Below are positions 35,794 through 44,592 of a stretch of DNA of 64,000 bases, piece after piece. Positions within the stretch are counted from its first letter, which is position 1. Every line of letters begins with the position of its first letter. Position numbers and translations under genes: made by a program. This DNA is from Limnospira fusiformis SAG 85.79 (lineage in GTDB: Bacteria; Cyanobacteriota; Cyanobacteriia; Cyanobacteriales; Microcoleaceae). The notes under the pieces were generated by a model. It was given only the letters and a program-made list of their open reading frames with translations. It had not been told where the DNA came from and searched no databases. The stretch is from contig NZ_CP051185.1 of assembly GCF_012516315.1 (NCBI RefSeq), positions 1,071,403-1,135,402 on the forward strand, in the 5' to 3' direction.

Positions 35794-36648
35794 ATGACCA
35801 TCGCCCCATCATCAGAACTGGGAATTACCACCCTTCCCGATCATACTCAACTCCCCGACTCCGACGGTACTTTCGTGAAAAACTTTCAGGAGCATCCCCA
35901 AAGTATCTTATTGACTGATTCGATTCTATCAACACTAGATAGTCTACACCCAGACCAGCAATATGCCATAGGTCAAGATTCTGGTATCTATTGGCGATTA
36001 ACAGAACCCCTAGAACGGGGGGCGGAATGTCCAGACTGGTTTTATGTTCCCAACGTTCCCCCAACTCTTGATGGTAGGGTGAGACGTTCCTATGTATTAT
36101 GGCAGGAATATATCCCCCCTTTAATTGCCATAGAATTTGTGTCGGGAGATGGTTCAGAAGAACGCGATCGCACTCCCTTATATCAAACTGGAGAACGTCA
36201 AAAACCCGGTAAATTTTGGGTATATGAACAAATCATCCGCCCCCCTTTCTATGCTATCTATGAGGTACGGAAAGCCAGTGTAGAAGTCTATCACCTAATG
36301 GAAAATCACTATGAGTTAGTGGCCGCGAATGAAAGAGGTCACTATCCCATTCACCCCATGGGTGTAGAATTAGGCATTTGGCTCGGACAGTATGGCAACC
36401 TAGAATTGCCTTGGCTGCGCTGGTGGGATAGCCAGGGTAATTTGCTATTAACTGGGGATGAACGAGCTAGAATTGAACGCCAGCGGGCGGAAAATGAACG
36501 TCAACGGGCGGAACAAGCCGAACAGCGTTTTGAACAAGCCGAAGTGGAGTTACAGCAGGAACGCCAACGAGCCCAAGCTGAACGCCAACGGGCGGAAAGA
36601 CTAGCTGAGTTATTACGCGCCCAAGGAATTGACCCCGAAGAACTTTAA
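35794..36648 (+). CDS. Uma2-family (DUF820) protein, array copy 1
   Basis: 284 residues. The core (1-225) contains DWFYVPNV, PLIAIEFVSGDG (candidate PD-(D/E)XK acid residues) and FWVYEQIIRPPFYAIYE. The C-terminal coil is short and hydrophilic, with two heptad units (ERQRAEN, ERQRAEQ), an AEQRFEQAE segment and the shared terminus ERLAELLRAQGIDPEEL. It carries the TGER variant (one codon shorter). The upstream TATACT element is the likely -10. Nuclease function is by family only; no restriction partner is near. Confidence 0.85.
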   Translation: MTIAPSSELGITTLPDHTQLPDSDGTFVKNFQEHPQSILLTDSILSTLDSLHPDQQYAIGQDSGIYWRLTEPLERGAECPDWFYVPNVPPTLDGRVRRSYVLWQEYIPPLIAIEFVSGDGSEERDRTPLYQTGERQKPGKFWVYEQIIRPPFYAIYEVRKASVEVYHLMENHYELVAANERGHYPIHPMGVELGIWLGQYGNLELPWLRWWDSQGNLLLTGDERARIERQRAENERQRAEQAEQRFEQAEVELQQERQRAQAERQRAERLAELLRAQGIDPEEL

Positions 36649-36765
36649 ATAACTGTAAATAGAGGCGATCGCACCTACTGAGAAAAGCCTAGAGGCGATC
36701 GCTCTCGAAAATCCTACCCAAATGCTATACTGTCTGCCATAACCTGCGATGAGAAACTATTTACC

Positions 36766-37707
36766 ATGACCATCGCCCCATCATCAGAACTGGGAATTAC
36801 CACCCTTCCCGATCATACTCAACTCCCCGACTCCGACGGTACTTTCGTGAAAAACTTTCAGGAGCATCCCCAAAGTATCTTATTGACTGATTCCATTCTA
36901 TCAACACTAGATAGTCTACACCCAGACCAGCAATATGCCATAGGTCAAGATTCTGGTATCTATTGGCGATTAACAGAACCCCTAGAACGGGGGGCGGAAT
37001 GTCCAGACTGGTTTTATGTTCCCAACGTTCCCCCAACTCTTGATGGTAGGGTGAGACGTTCCTATGTATTATGGCAGGAATATATCCCCCCTTTAATTGC
37101 CATAGAATTTGTGTCGGGAGACGGTTCAGAAGAACGCGATCGCACTCCCTTATATCAAATTTCTGGAGAACGTCAAAAACCGGGTAAATTTTGGGTATAT
37201 GAACAAATCATCCGCCCCCCTTTCTATGCTATCTATGAGGTACGGAAAGCCAGTGTAGAAGTCTATCACCTAATGGAAAATCACTATGAGTTAGTGGCGG
37301 CGAATGAAAGAGGTCACTATCCCATTCACCCCATGGGTGTAGAATTAGGCATTTGGCTCGGACAGTATGGCAACCTAGAATTGCCTTGGTTGCGTTGGTG
37401 GGATAGCCAGGGTAATTTGTTATTAACCGGGGATGAACGAGCTAGAATTGAACGCCAGCGGGCAGAAAATGAACGCCAGCGGGCAGAAAATGAACATCAA
37501 CGGGCAGAAAATGAACATCAACGGGCAGAAAATGAACATCAGCGGGCAGAAAATGAACATCAGCGGGCAGAAAATGAACATCAACGGGCGGAACAAGCTC
37601 AACTAGAGTTACAGCAGGAACGCCAACGGGCCGAAGCTGAACGCCAACGGGCGGAAAGACTAGCTGAGTTATTACGCGCCCAAGGAATTGACCCCGAAGA
37701 ACTTTAA
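36766..37707 (+). CDS. Uma2-family protein, array copy 2, longest coil
   Basis: 313 residues. The core is almost identical to copy 1 apart from the ISGER variant. The coil holds seven heptads of ERQRAEN/EHQRAEN type, from DNA repeats of 21 bases (37450-37596), the highest count in the array, before the common LQQERQRAEAERQRAERLAE tail. The length difference among copies lies almost wholly in this coil, implying slippage or recombination between repeats. Start, leader and stop surroundings equal those of the other copies. Confidence 0.85.
   Translation: MTIAPSSELGITTLPDHTQLPDSDGTFVKNFQEHPQSILLTDSILSTLDSLHPDQQYAIGQDSGIYWRLTEPLERGAECPDWFYVPNVPPTLDGRVRRSYVLWQEYIPPLIAIEFVSGDGSEERDRTPLYQISGERQKPGKFWVYEQIIRPPFYAIYEVRKASVEVYHLMENHYELVAANERGHYPIHPMGVELGIWLGQYGNLELPWLRWWDSQGNLLLTGDERARIERQRAENERQRAENEHQRAENEHQRAENEHQRAENEHQRAENEHQRAEQAQLELQQERQRAEAERQRAERLAELLRAQGIDPEEL
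37450..37596 (+). repeat. 21-bp coiled-coil VNTR, seven copies, in Uma2 copy 2
   Basis: Seven contiguous 21-base units, each one heptad (ERQRAEN or EHQRAEN). Other array members hold about one to three units at the same place. There are no spacers, so this is not CRISPR. Confidence 0.92.
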
Positions 37708-37790
37708 ATAACTGTAAATAGAGGCGATCGCACCTACCTATTTTTGGGAGGGCGATCGCCTGTTTACAGAAAAGTTTGATAAGTTCATTT

Positions 37791-38186
37791 TTAGGGAATG
37801 ACAATAATTGAGCCAAATTGCCTAAAATGATTGTCTAAACTGAGAGCCTTGCTGATTTGTAATTTTTCGATAATGACTTTGCTGCTACAATCGGTAAAAC
37901 TCCACTCTTTATCTGAAAATTGCCTGAAAATTTGCGATGTTAACTGAATGTCTGCTTCGCTGAGAAAGTAGAGTGTACCAAGCTGACCCGAAAAAAATGC
38001 TTTTCCCATAGCAAGCGATCGCGCCGTTTCTTTTCTGGCTCTTAATAGTGTCAGTGTTTCATCAACAATATAGTCGGTTGTCAGAAAAGCCTCGGTATTT
38101 TGACGCATCCACATACTGACCGATTGATGCTCTGGATCTGAAGGAACGACACTAGCAAACCAAGCACTCGTATCTACAAATATCAT
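37791..38186 (-). CDS. PIN-domain toxin (VapC-like)
   Basis: 131 residues. PIN-domain acidic residues are visible: Asp5 in MIFVDTSAWFA, the Glu of DYIVDETLTLL, and Asp in WSFTDCSS, followed by the LDNHFRQFG terminal motif. VapC-type toxins are magnesium-dependent RNases that cut tRNA or rRNA. It begins three bases after the antitoxin stop, giving antitoxin-first order. The pair sits between the two Uma2 blocks, its flanks being HIP1 octamers (near 37751 and 38493). Confidence 0.88.
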   Translation of the reverse strand: MIFVDTSAWFASVVPSDPEHQSVSMWMRQNTEAFLTTDYIVDETLTLLRARKETARSLAMGKAFFSGQLGTLYFLSEADIQLTSQIFRQFSDKEWSFTDCSSKVIIEKLQISKALSLDNHFRQFGSIIVIP

Positions 38187-38189
38187 GAT

Positions 38190-38423
38190 TTATTTCTGAT
38201 GGGGATAGAGAATGCGATCGTGGTCGAATCCAGAAAAATTGTCGCGATCGCCTTCTAAGGGTAATGCGGCAATTTGAGCTAAAATATCGGTGGTATTTTT
38301 GTTCTCCTGAGTCGAGTCATTAGCAGTAATGATCACTTGAACTGATGTTCCTTCAGGTAGATCGACGGGCTGCATGAGTCGCAGCATTCCTTGTTCATAA
38401 ATTGCTTGTAGTGTAAATGTCAT
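38190..38423 (-). CDS. Antitoxin of the VapBC-like module (DUF104/AF2212-type)
   Basis: 77 residues. The N-terminus TLQAIYEQGMLRLMQPVDLP then EGTSVQVIIT is the small beta-rich DUF104-like domain that precedes PIN toxins in cyanobacteria. The C-terminus is acidic and would wrap the toxin. It is the first gene of the operon and probably represses it (family behaviour). Confidence 0.8.
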   Translation of the reverse strand: MTFTLQAIYEQGMLRLMQPVDLPEGTSVQVIITANDSTQENKNTTDILAQIAALPLEGDRDNFSGFDHDRILYPHQK

Positions 38424-38562
38424 GGTTCTGAATCAAATCATCTCAGGTATTTTTAGTTAATTATAAGCGATCGCGCCTACCATAACCCAAGGCGATCGCT
38501 CTCGAAAATCCTACCCAAATGCTATACTGTCTGCCATAACCTGCGATGAGAAACTATTTACC

Positions 38563-39438
38563 ATGACCATCGCCCCATCATCAGAACTGGGAATTACCAC
38601 CCTTCCCGATCATACTCAACTCCCCGACTCCGACGGTACTTTCGTGAAAAACTTTCAGGAGCATCCCCAAAGTATCTTATTGACTGATTCGATTCTATCA
38701 ACACTAGATAGTCTACACCCAGACCAGCAATATGCCATAGGTCAAGATTCTGGTATCTATTGGCGATTAACAGAACCCCTAGAACGGGGGGCGGAATGTC
38801 CAGACTGGTTTTATGTTCCCAACGTTCCCCCAACTCTTGATGGTAGGGTGAGACGTTCCTATGTATTATGGCAGGAATATATCCCCCCTTTAATTGCCAT
38901 AGAATTTGTGTCGGGAGATGGTTCAGAAGAACGCGATCGCACTCCCTTATATCAAACTGGAGAACGTCAAAAACCGGGTAAATTTTGGGTATATGAACAA
39001 ATCATCCGCCCCCCTTTCTATGCTATCTATGAGGTACGGAAAGCCAGTGTAGAAGTCTATCACCTAATGGAAAATCACTATGAGTTAGTCGCCGCGAATG
39101 AAAGAGGTCACTATCCCATTCACCCCATGGGTGTAGAATTAGGCATTTGGCTCGGACAGTATGGCAACCTAGAATTGCCTTGGCTGCGCTGGTGGGATAG
39201 CCAGGGTAATTTGCTATTAACTGGGGATGAACGAGCTAGAATTGAACGCCAGCGGGCAGAAAATGAACGTCAACGGGCGGAAAATGAACGTCAGCGGGCA
39301 GAAAATGAACATCAACGGGCGGAACAAGCTGAACTAGAGTTACAGCAGGAACGCCAACGGGCCGAAGCTGAACGCCAACGGGCTGAACGACTAGCGGAGT
39401 TTTTGCGCGCCCAGGGAATTGACCCCGAAGAACTTTAA
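38563..39438 (+). CDS. Uma2-family protein, array copy 3
   Basis: 291 residues, core as copy 1 with the TGER variant, confirming its descent from copy 1. The coil has three ERQRAEN/EHQRAEN heptads then EHQRAEQAELELQQERQRAE, ending ERLAEFLRAQGIDPEEL (Phe instead of Leu, as in the distant copy at 9.2 kb). Leader DNA from 38492 to the ATG is identical to those of copies 1 and 2. Function as for the family: putative DNA nuclease, target unknown. Confidence 0.85.
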   Translation: MTIAPSSELGITTLPDHTQLPDSDGTFVKNFQEHPQSILLTDSILSTLDSLHPDQQYAIGQDSGIYWRLTEPLERGAECPDWFYVPNVPPTLDGRVRRSYVLWQEYIPPLIAIEFVSGDGSEERDRTPLYQTGERQKPGKFWVYEQIIRPPFYAIYEVRKASVEVYHLMENHYELVAANERGHYPIHPMGVELGIWLGQYGNLELPWLRWWDSQGNLLLTGDERARIERQRAENERQRAENERQRAENEHQRAEQAELELQQERQRAEAERQRAERLAEFLRAQGIDPEEL

Positions 39439-39555
39439 ATAACTGTAAATAGAGGCGATCGCACCTACTGAGAAAAGCCTAGAGGCGATCGCTCTCGAAA
39501 ATCCTACCCAAATGCTATACTGTCTGCCATAACCTGCGATGAGAAACTATTTACC

Positions 39556-40392
39556 ATGACCATCGCCCCATCATCAGAACTGGGAATTACCACCCTTCCC
39601 GATCATACTCAACTCCCGGACTCCGACGGTACTTTCGTGAAAAACTTTCAGGAGCATCCCCAAAGTATCTTATTGACTGATTCGATTCTATCAACACTAG
39701 ATAGTCTACACCCAGACCAGAAATATGCTATAGGTCAAGATTCTGGTATCTATTGGCGATTAACAGAACCCCTAGAACGGGGGGCGGAATCTCCAGACTG
39801 GTTTTATGTTCCCAACGTTCCCCCAACTCTTGATGGTAGGGTGAGACGTTCCTATGTATTATGGCAGGAATATATCCCCCCTTTAATTGCCATAGAATTT
39901 GTGTCGGGAGATGGTTCAGAAGAACGCGATCGCACTCCCTTATATCAAATTTCTGGAGAACGTCAAAAACCCGGTAAATTTTGGGTATATGAACAAATCA
40001 TCCGCCCCCCTTTCTATGCTATCTATGAGGTACGGAAAGCCAGTGTAGAAGTCTATCACCTAATGGAAAATCACTATGAGTTAGTGGCCGCGAATGAAAG
40101 AGGTCACTATCCCATTCACCCCATGGGTGTAGAATTAGGCATTTGGCTCGGACAGTATGGCAACCTAGAATTGCCTTGGCTGCGCTGGTGGGATAGCCAG
40201 GGTAATTTGTTATTAACCGGGGATGAACGAGCTAGAATTGAACGCCAGCGGGCGGAACAAGCTGAACAGCGTTTTGAACAAGCCGAAGTGGAGTTACAGC
40301 AGGAACGCCAACGAGCCGAAGCTGAACGCCAACGGGCGGAAAGACTAGCTGAGTTATTACGCGCCCAGGGAATTGACCCCGAAGAACTTTAA
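39556..40392 (+). CDS. Uma2-family protein, array copy 4, shortest coil
   Basis: 278 residues, with the ISGER variant as in copy 2. It is slightly diverged in the core (HPDQKYAIG; GAESPDWF, Ser for Cys). The coil has one heptad (IERQRAEQAEQRFEQAE), like copy 1's end. It is followed by the same spacer as copy 2, but running straight into another Uma2 leader at 40430, which is what the array looks like without the VapBC insertion. Confidence 0.85.
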   Translation: MTIAPSSELGITTLPDHTQLPDSDGTFVKNFQEHPQSILLTDSILSTLDSLHPDQKYAIGQDSGIYWRLTEPLERGAESPDWFYVPNVPPTLDGRVRRSYVLWQEYIPPLIAIEFVSGDGSEERDRTPLYQISGERQKPGKFWVYEQIIRPPFYAIYEVRKASVEVYHLMENHYELVAANERGHYPIHPMGVELGIWLGQYGNLELPWLRWWDSQGNLLLTGDERARIERQRAEQAEQRFEQAEVELQQERQRAEAERQRAERLAELLRAQGIDPEEL

Positions 40393-40427
40393 ATAAATAG
40401 AGGCGATCGCACCTACCTATTTTGGGG

Positions 40428-40541
40428 AGGGCGATCGCTCTCGAAAATCCTACCCAAATGCTATACTGTCTGCCATAATAGGCTATGAGAAATTATTGAC
40501 TATGACCATCGCCCAATGAGATAATAGTAGCCAAAAGTTGG
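40428..40541 (+). pseudogene. Truncated Uma2 copy: leader and five codons
   Basis: The leader (GCGATCGCTCTCGAAAATCC, TATACT, GAGAAATTATTGAC) and the start MTIAQ-stop (ATG 40502) are the beginning of a fifth array unit. The rest is missing; 40 bases later the deleted IS607 derivative starts, so deletion or insertion removed the gene. Confidence 0.8.
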
Positions 40542-40546
40542 GAGCA

Positions 40547-41113
40547 TGATTTAATCTCAAATTAGGTTAACATTTGACGGCAATACGGTATAATACCAAG
40601 TATGGTGCGAGACCTTCGGGTATGAAATCGAGCTGAAATGGGCGTGGGGACTACCCGGTGAGGACTTCAACCCCTTGCTTGATTGGGTCGCATCCCTGGC
40701 CATCCCATAACACAGCCTGATTTTTTGCCCACCTTCGAGACTTCCAATATGGTTGCCAAGGTGAAGCGTCTAATCAGGTCTAAGACTGCCCGCGCCATGC
40801 TGACATGGGCGCATTATCGATTCAAACTAACCCTGAGACATAAGCGCGGAAATAACTGAACAGTTGTAGATGTGACCGAAGAATACACCAGCAAAACCTG
40901 TACTCACTGTGGTCATGTGCATTCCCAGCTAGGTGGCTCAAAAGTGTTCCGATGTCCGGAGTGGGGGTTCACTCTACCACGGGACTGGAACGGTGCTTTT
41001 GGAATCTTTCTAAAAGCTTTGCGGGATACCGCCTCTGTTACCTTAACGGGTAATAGTGCTATCGTCGCATTGTCAGGCAATAGCCGGATAAATGTCGCGT
41101 AAATGTATCAGAT
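40547..41113 (+). mobile_element. Internally deleted IS607 derivative with tnpB 3' fragment
   Basis: It shares its first 45 or so bases and its last 390 or so with the element at 26872-28634. In between lies about 120 bases (about 40594-40710) absent from the first copy. The tnpB remainder (frame 40872-41102) carries several indels upstream and the zinc-ribbon change CPEC to CPEW, so it is dead. GAGCA precedes the left end, as at the first copy. Confidence 0.85.
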
Positions 41114-41251
41114 AGCTTCTCTGAATCACGTCCTGGTTAGGTAAATCGGTGGAAAAGGTATTTTGATTGATGATAGGGGTAACTAGACCCTATTATTCGA
41201 TAGTGTCATGAAAACATACCATTAGAAACTAAAACCTAGGAAACTAAAACC

Positions 41252-42217
41252 ATGATTCAGGACTTTGGGATTATCATTGCTTGTTGTTTTAAGGACTACC
41301 ACTTTGCGGCAGGATGTTGTGCTAGTATTCGCTACTTTTTGGGGGATGTTCCTATCTGTTTAATCGTTGATGGTGATTTTAATACAACCAGCTTAGAAAG
41401 CACTTACGGTGTTAAGATTATTAATCAAAAGACGGTCAAGCATCCGTTTCTCAAGGAAAATAGTTTTGGTTGGGGCTTGACTAAAATGATTGCCTTTTGG
41501 GAAAGTCCTTGGCAGAATTTTCTGTTTTTAGATGCGGATACAATAGTCTGGGGGGATGTGCTAGATTTTGGGGATCTTGAACATTATGACATGATTATTG
41601 ATCATAACTTGGAAAATTGGAAGGCTGAAGATATTTCGCGTTTATTCTTTGACTTGGAGGGGATGAAAAAGCACTTCCCTGATTTTAATTATCAAGATAG
41701 ACCCTATTTTGTTACCGGGGTATTTTGGGGAAAGAGGGGGATTTTTAGCTTGGCTGAATATGCGGAAATGTTGGAGTTTAAGAATCGATACCCTGATGTT
41801 TTTAAATATGGTGAACAAGGGCTATTAAATTTCATGATTTTTCGGGCATTAGATGAGGGCAAAATTAATGTAAAAACTGCGCTAATTCAGGTTTTGATGT
41901 GGAACTATTCCCAAGAAGAAATGCGTCAACGTTTCCCCATTGAGGACGGAAAAATTGGGAATCACGATTGGCAGAAAGAGGCTTGTGTTATTCATTGGGC
42001 TGGGATAAAACCATTTCTGGTTAATGATGTTTATTCAGACCCGATGAATTTTATGCAGCAGAAGTTTTATGAAGACTCTGAATGCCTAATTTATGGCAAT
42101 GTTAAGATTAATTTGCTGCTGGAAGATTTGTGGCGATATCGACCCACCCGAAAATTTATTAAAAAACTGTTTTGGTATTTGGTCAAATCCCCCAGTAGTC
42201 TATTTTCTAACACCTAA
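41252..42217 (+). CDS. Glycosyltransferase-like protein (GT-A fold, DxD)
   Basis: 321 residues. It begins DFGIIIACCFKDYHFAAGCC, with a GT-A-like N-terminal fold, and has the metal/sugar-nucleotide motif FLDADTIVWGD (about 92-102), then FVTGVFWGKRGIF and CVIHWAGIKPF near the C-terminus, reminiscent of GT8/nucleotide-diphospho-sugar transferases. There is no membrane helix. Acceptor unknown; a role in surface polysaccharide or protein glycosylation is inference. It stands alone between the IS derivative and hoxW, convergent with the latter. Confidence 0.78.
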   Translation: MIQDFGIIIACCFKDYHFAAGCCASIRYFLGDVPICLIVDGDFNTTSLESTYGVKIINQKTVKHPFLKENSFGWGLTKMIAFWESPWQNFLFLDADTIVWGDVLDFGDLEHYDMIIDHNLENWKAEDISRLFFDLEGMKKHFPDFNYQDRPYFVTGVFWGKRGIFSLAEYAEMLEFKNRYPDVFKYGEQGLLNFMIFRALDEGKINVKTALIQVLMWNYSQEEMRQRFPIEDGKIGNHDWQKEACVIHWAGIKPFLVNDVYSDPMNFMQQKFYEDSECLIYGNVKINLLLEDLWRYRPTRKFIKKLFWYLVKSPSSLFSNT

Positions 42218-42327
42218 ACTGTGGGTCAAAATCGAGGCTGACAGGTTCAATTTTCTGATGATAAATTTGGTATTTGCCAGTTCATTAACCAGATTTAAAG
42301 AAAATTTATAATTTGTATATTCAGGGT

Positions 42328-42807
42328 TTAATTACTGTCCTCATTTGGTCGGGTATTGCTATAAGTGTCGATTAGCATTTGAATTTGGGTTAAAGCATGA
42401 TTAACTCCCTCTTCTCCGGTGGGAGAAAGACAATCGCCTAAATCAAAGTTATCGCCGGGGACTGCTACTAGCCAGGCTTGGGGTGTGTATTCATAGAGAG
42501 TTTTGGCTAAGGAAAGAAGCGATCGCGGATTGATAGAATGACCCAAGTTAACCACTGTTTCTGAGTCATCAGGTGTCAGGGATGAAACTTCCAGGACTTC
42601 CCCAGTAATACTAGCATCGACGAAAATGGCATAGTCAAAATGGGTTAATTCTTCGGCTATTTCCGGGGTTAATTGGTGAACTGAACGCGATCGCACATTA
42701 GGTTTTTCCCACTCTTGCACCAGTCTCGCTACCTCCTGTCCAATACCATCATCACCCCTTAACTGATTACCATAGCCAATAATTAAAAAAGACTTGACAT
42801 TTTCCAT
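42328..42807 (-). CDS. hoxW: Hydrogenase maturation endopeptidase HoxW
   Basis: 159 residues. Family motifs: IIGYGNQLRGDDGIGQEVAR with the nickel-binding Asp/Glu residues, HQLTPEIAEEL, the Asp of DYAIFVDAS, and SINPRSLLSLA. The enzyme removes the C-terminal peptide of HoxH after nickel insertion. It is the last gene of the hydrogenase cluster, 75 bases after the SpoIIE-type gene. Cytoplasmic. Confidence 0.93.
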   Translation of the reverse strand: MENVKSFLIIGYGNQLRGDDGIGQEVARLVQEWEKPNVRSRSVHQLTPEIAEELTHFDYAIFVDASITGEVLEVSSLTPDDSETVVNLGHSINPRSLLSLAKTLYEYTPQAWLVAVPGDNFDLGDCLSPTGEEGVNHALTQIQMLIDTYSNTRPNEDSN

Positions 42808-42882
42808 GGTATATGTTAGTAGTATAGTTATTCATAATTATCTGTGGAGAGTGTCTAAATGGTGAGACCATACTCGGATAAT

Positions 42883-44049
42883 TTAACAATATTCTACGGT
42901 AACTTCTTTCTGTTTTTGTTTGAGTAAGTTTACCAAATCTTCAATTAAACTGCGTCGAATCGAGATATTTTTAGGAAGAAGAGGATTTTGGTAAAACTCA
43001 TTAATCTGTTGACCAACCAAAAGGAAAATAGAATCAGCCTCTAAAATTTCTCGCGCCAGAAGTACCGCACCATTTTGGTCAGAAGGAAGTCTGGTGATAT
43101 CACAATTACACTGGCGGAGAACTGCTGTAGCTTTAGAAATAGTCAAAATTCCCTCAGTGACCAAATCAATTTCGCTTAATTTACCGATAGGGGGTAAATC
43201 TTTTCGCATGGTGGAAATATCCATTTCGATAGTTTCTCCCATATAATTAGCCACGAGGTTTCCGGTAGTACCCCCACAGATAACTTTACGACCTTTAAAA
43301 CTTAACAAACGTTCAGCATATAACTCATCCTTGGTAATATCTAAAGGAGGTCCGGTAAAAATCATAACCGGGTTACGTTTGCGGACATAAATACCAACAA
43401 AAGTAGCATCGTCTCCGATTTTATCTCGATAAAGCGATCGCGTTTCCGCCATCACCTGTTCAATAATGCTACGGGAGTTAGTCGCCTGAGTCATAAACAC
43501 TTTTTCCATGTATTTAGCGATATTATCCCACCCCCAACCAAAATTCATGGTATCCCCTAAACCAGCATAAAGAACACCATCACTAATAGCACCCAGAAAG
43601 TCTCCCCTTTCTAGCTGTCCTTCCGAGGAAAGTATTTTTTTGCCGAGGATTTTTTCGGTCTTAGTGTCTAGTTTAATTACCCGTCCTTTGTTAAAATAAA
43701 AGACGGGGGGGTTATCAAAATTAATCACCTTAAACTGATTGGTTTGGTGGTCAATTTGAATAATGGTAAATGTGGCGTATGCAATATGGCGAACTTGACA
43801 AATTGGCAGAGTTCCAATCACAGTTTTGATAACTTCCTCTAGGGGAACATCAGCATTTAACATAGTGATTAAAATTTCTGTGGTCAGGGTAGCTAGGATA
43901 TTAGCTTTTACCCCACTTCCCAAACCATCAGAGAGGACGATGGTGCTTTTAGTTTCAGTTTTGGTAAACTTAACCTGGTCTCCACAGAGTTCCTCGCCTT
44001 TTTTATTAAGACTGCGATCGCAAATATCAAAAAAGTTATCTTGACCCAT
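42883..44049 (-). CDS. SpoIIE/PP2C-type phosphatase-like protein of the hydrogenase operon
   Basis: 388 residues from ATG 44049 (a TTG four codons upstream is possible). It has PP2C/SpoIIE metal-binding elements: IVLSDGLGSGVKANILA, FLGAISDGVLYAG and IGDDATFVGIYV. The N-terminus is FFDICDRSLNKKGEELCGDQ. The C-terminal part (250-388) is a further domain with CGGTTGNLVANYMGE and a Cys pair (RQCNCD), not a standard SpoIIE tail. Similar phosphatases accompany hydrogenase operons in anaerobic Firmicutes (from memory). Its place after a PAS protein suggests signalling of redox or H2 state; the substrate is unknown. Confidence 0.82.
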   Translation of the reverse strand: MGQDNFFDICDRSLNKKGEELCGDQVKFTKTETKSTIVLSDGLGSGVKANILATLTTEILITMLNADVPLEEVIKTVIGTLPICQVRHIAYATFTIIQIDHQTNQFKVINFDNPPVFYFNKGRVIKLDTKTEKILGKKILSSEGQLERGDFLGAISDGVLYAGLGDTMNFGWGWDNIAKYMEKVFMTQATNSRSIIEQVMAETRSLYRDKIGDDATFVGIYVRKRNPVMIFTGPPLDITKDELYAERLLSFKGRKVICGGTTGNLVANYMGETIEMDISTMRKDLPPIGKLSEIDLVTEGILTISKATAVLRQCNCDITRLPSDQNGAVLLAREILEADSIFLLVGQQINEFYQNPLLPKNISIRRSLIEDLVNLLKQKQKEVTVEYC

Positions 44050-44088
44050 AAGCCGACTCAACTACTTGGTTTGGTAAACAAAAATATG

Positions 44089-44592
44089 CTATTGGTTAAT
44101 CATTTGGATAATTTTGAGAAGACTAACCTTAGTTTCGGCGGTAGTTTCTCCGAGTAGTCCAGCGATTTCTTGGGCAACCTTCATTTGATTGTCAACCACT
44201 TCGTTCACTTTTTTAACTGTTTGTTCCCGGATATCATGGATTTCCTTTTTTCGCTGCATTTCCGAGGTAATATCAGTCATAATGCAGGCGATGATATTTT
44301 CATCTTTAATCGGGAAAATCACCTCTTTTAAATACAGATGATGATTTTCATATTCCACCTCTATACCCTGCATCATTTGGTTTTTTTCCCAAACTTTTTT
44401 AAATCGGTCTACATTCCCCAACAAATTAAAAGCCGGAGTCCCAATAATCTCGGCAGCCTCGACTTTAAAAAAGTTACAAAATGCCGGATTCACAACTTTA
44501 ATATTCATGGAGACATCCACGGCAATTAAACCGTTCGGGTCATATTCCCAAAGCAGTTGCCATAAATGGGGATTGTCATTATTTTCTAGCAT
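44089..44592 (-). CDS. PAS-domain protein of the hydrogenase operon
   Basis: 167 residues. A single PAS domain (about 10-115: EYDPNGLIAVDVSMNIKVVN, ...CIMTDITSEMQRK) is followed by a helical tail (about 115-165) without kinase motifs. The DITSEMQRKKE end is the usual PAC. Its ATG overlaps the ferredoxin stop by one base (TAATG), implying translational coupling. It may sense redox or a cofactor and pass this to the downstream phosphatase; cofactor not predictable. Confidence 0.88.
   Translation of the reverse strand: MLENNDNPHLWQLLWEYDPNGLIAVDVSMNIKVVNPAFCNFFKVEAAEIIGTPAFNLLGNVDRFKKVWEKNQMMQGIEVEYENHHLYLKEVIFPIKDENIIACIMTDITSEMQRKKEIHDIREQTVKKVNEVVDNQMKVAQEIAGLLGETTAETKVSLLKIIQMINQ

Larger units (their letters stand above)
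35723..40437 (+). repeat. Tandem Uma2 gene array formed by duplication of a two-gene block
   Basis: Four near-identical genes with identical leaders (GCGATCGCTCTCGAAAATCC through TATACT to the ATG). Copies 1 and 3 read LYQTGER while copies 2 and 4 read LYQISGER, and the spacers after copies 1 and 3 match each other, as do those after 2 and 4. So a two-gene block (35723-37750) was duplicated (38492-40437). A VapBC-type module separates the blocks. Confidence 0.88.

Noticed and set aside
37450..37596. Regular direct repeats that might suggest a CRISPR array
   Set aside because: The units are contiguous 21-mers without spacers and are coding heptads.
37442..37816. Minus-strand frame with repeated VHFLPADVHFLP
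   Set aside because: It is the antisense of the 21-base heptad VNTR in Uma2 copy 2.
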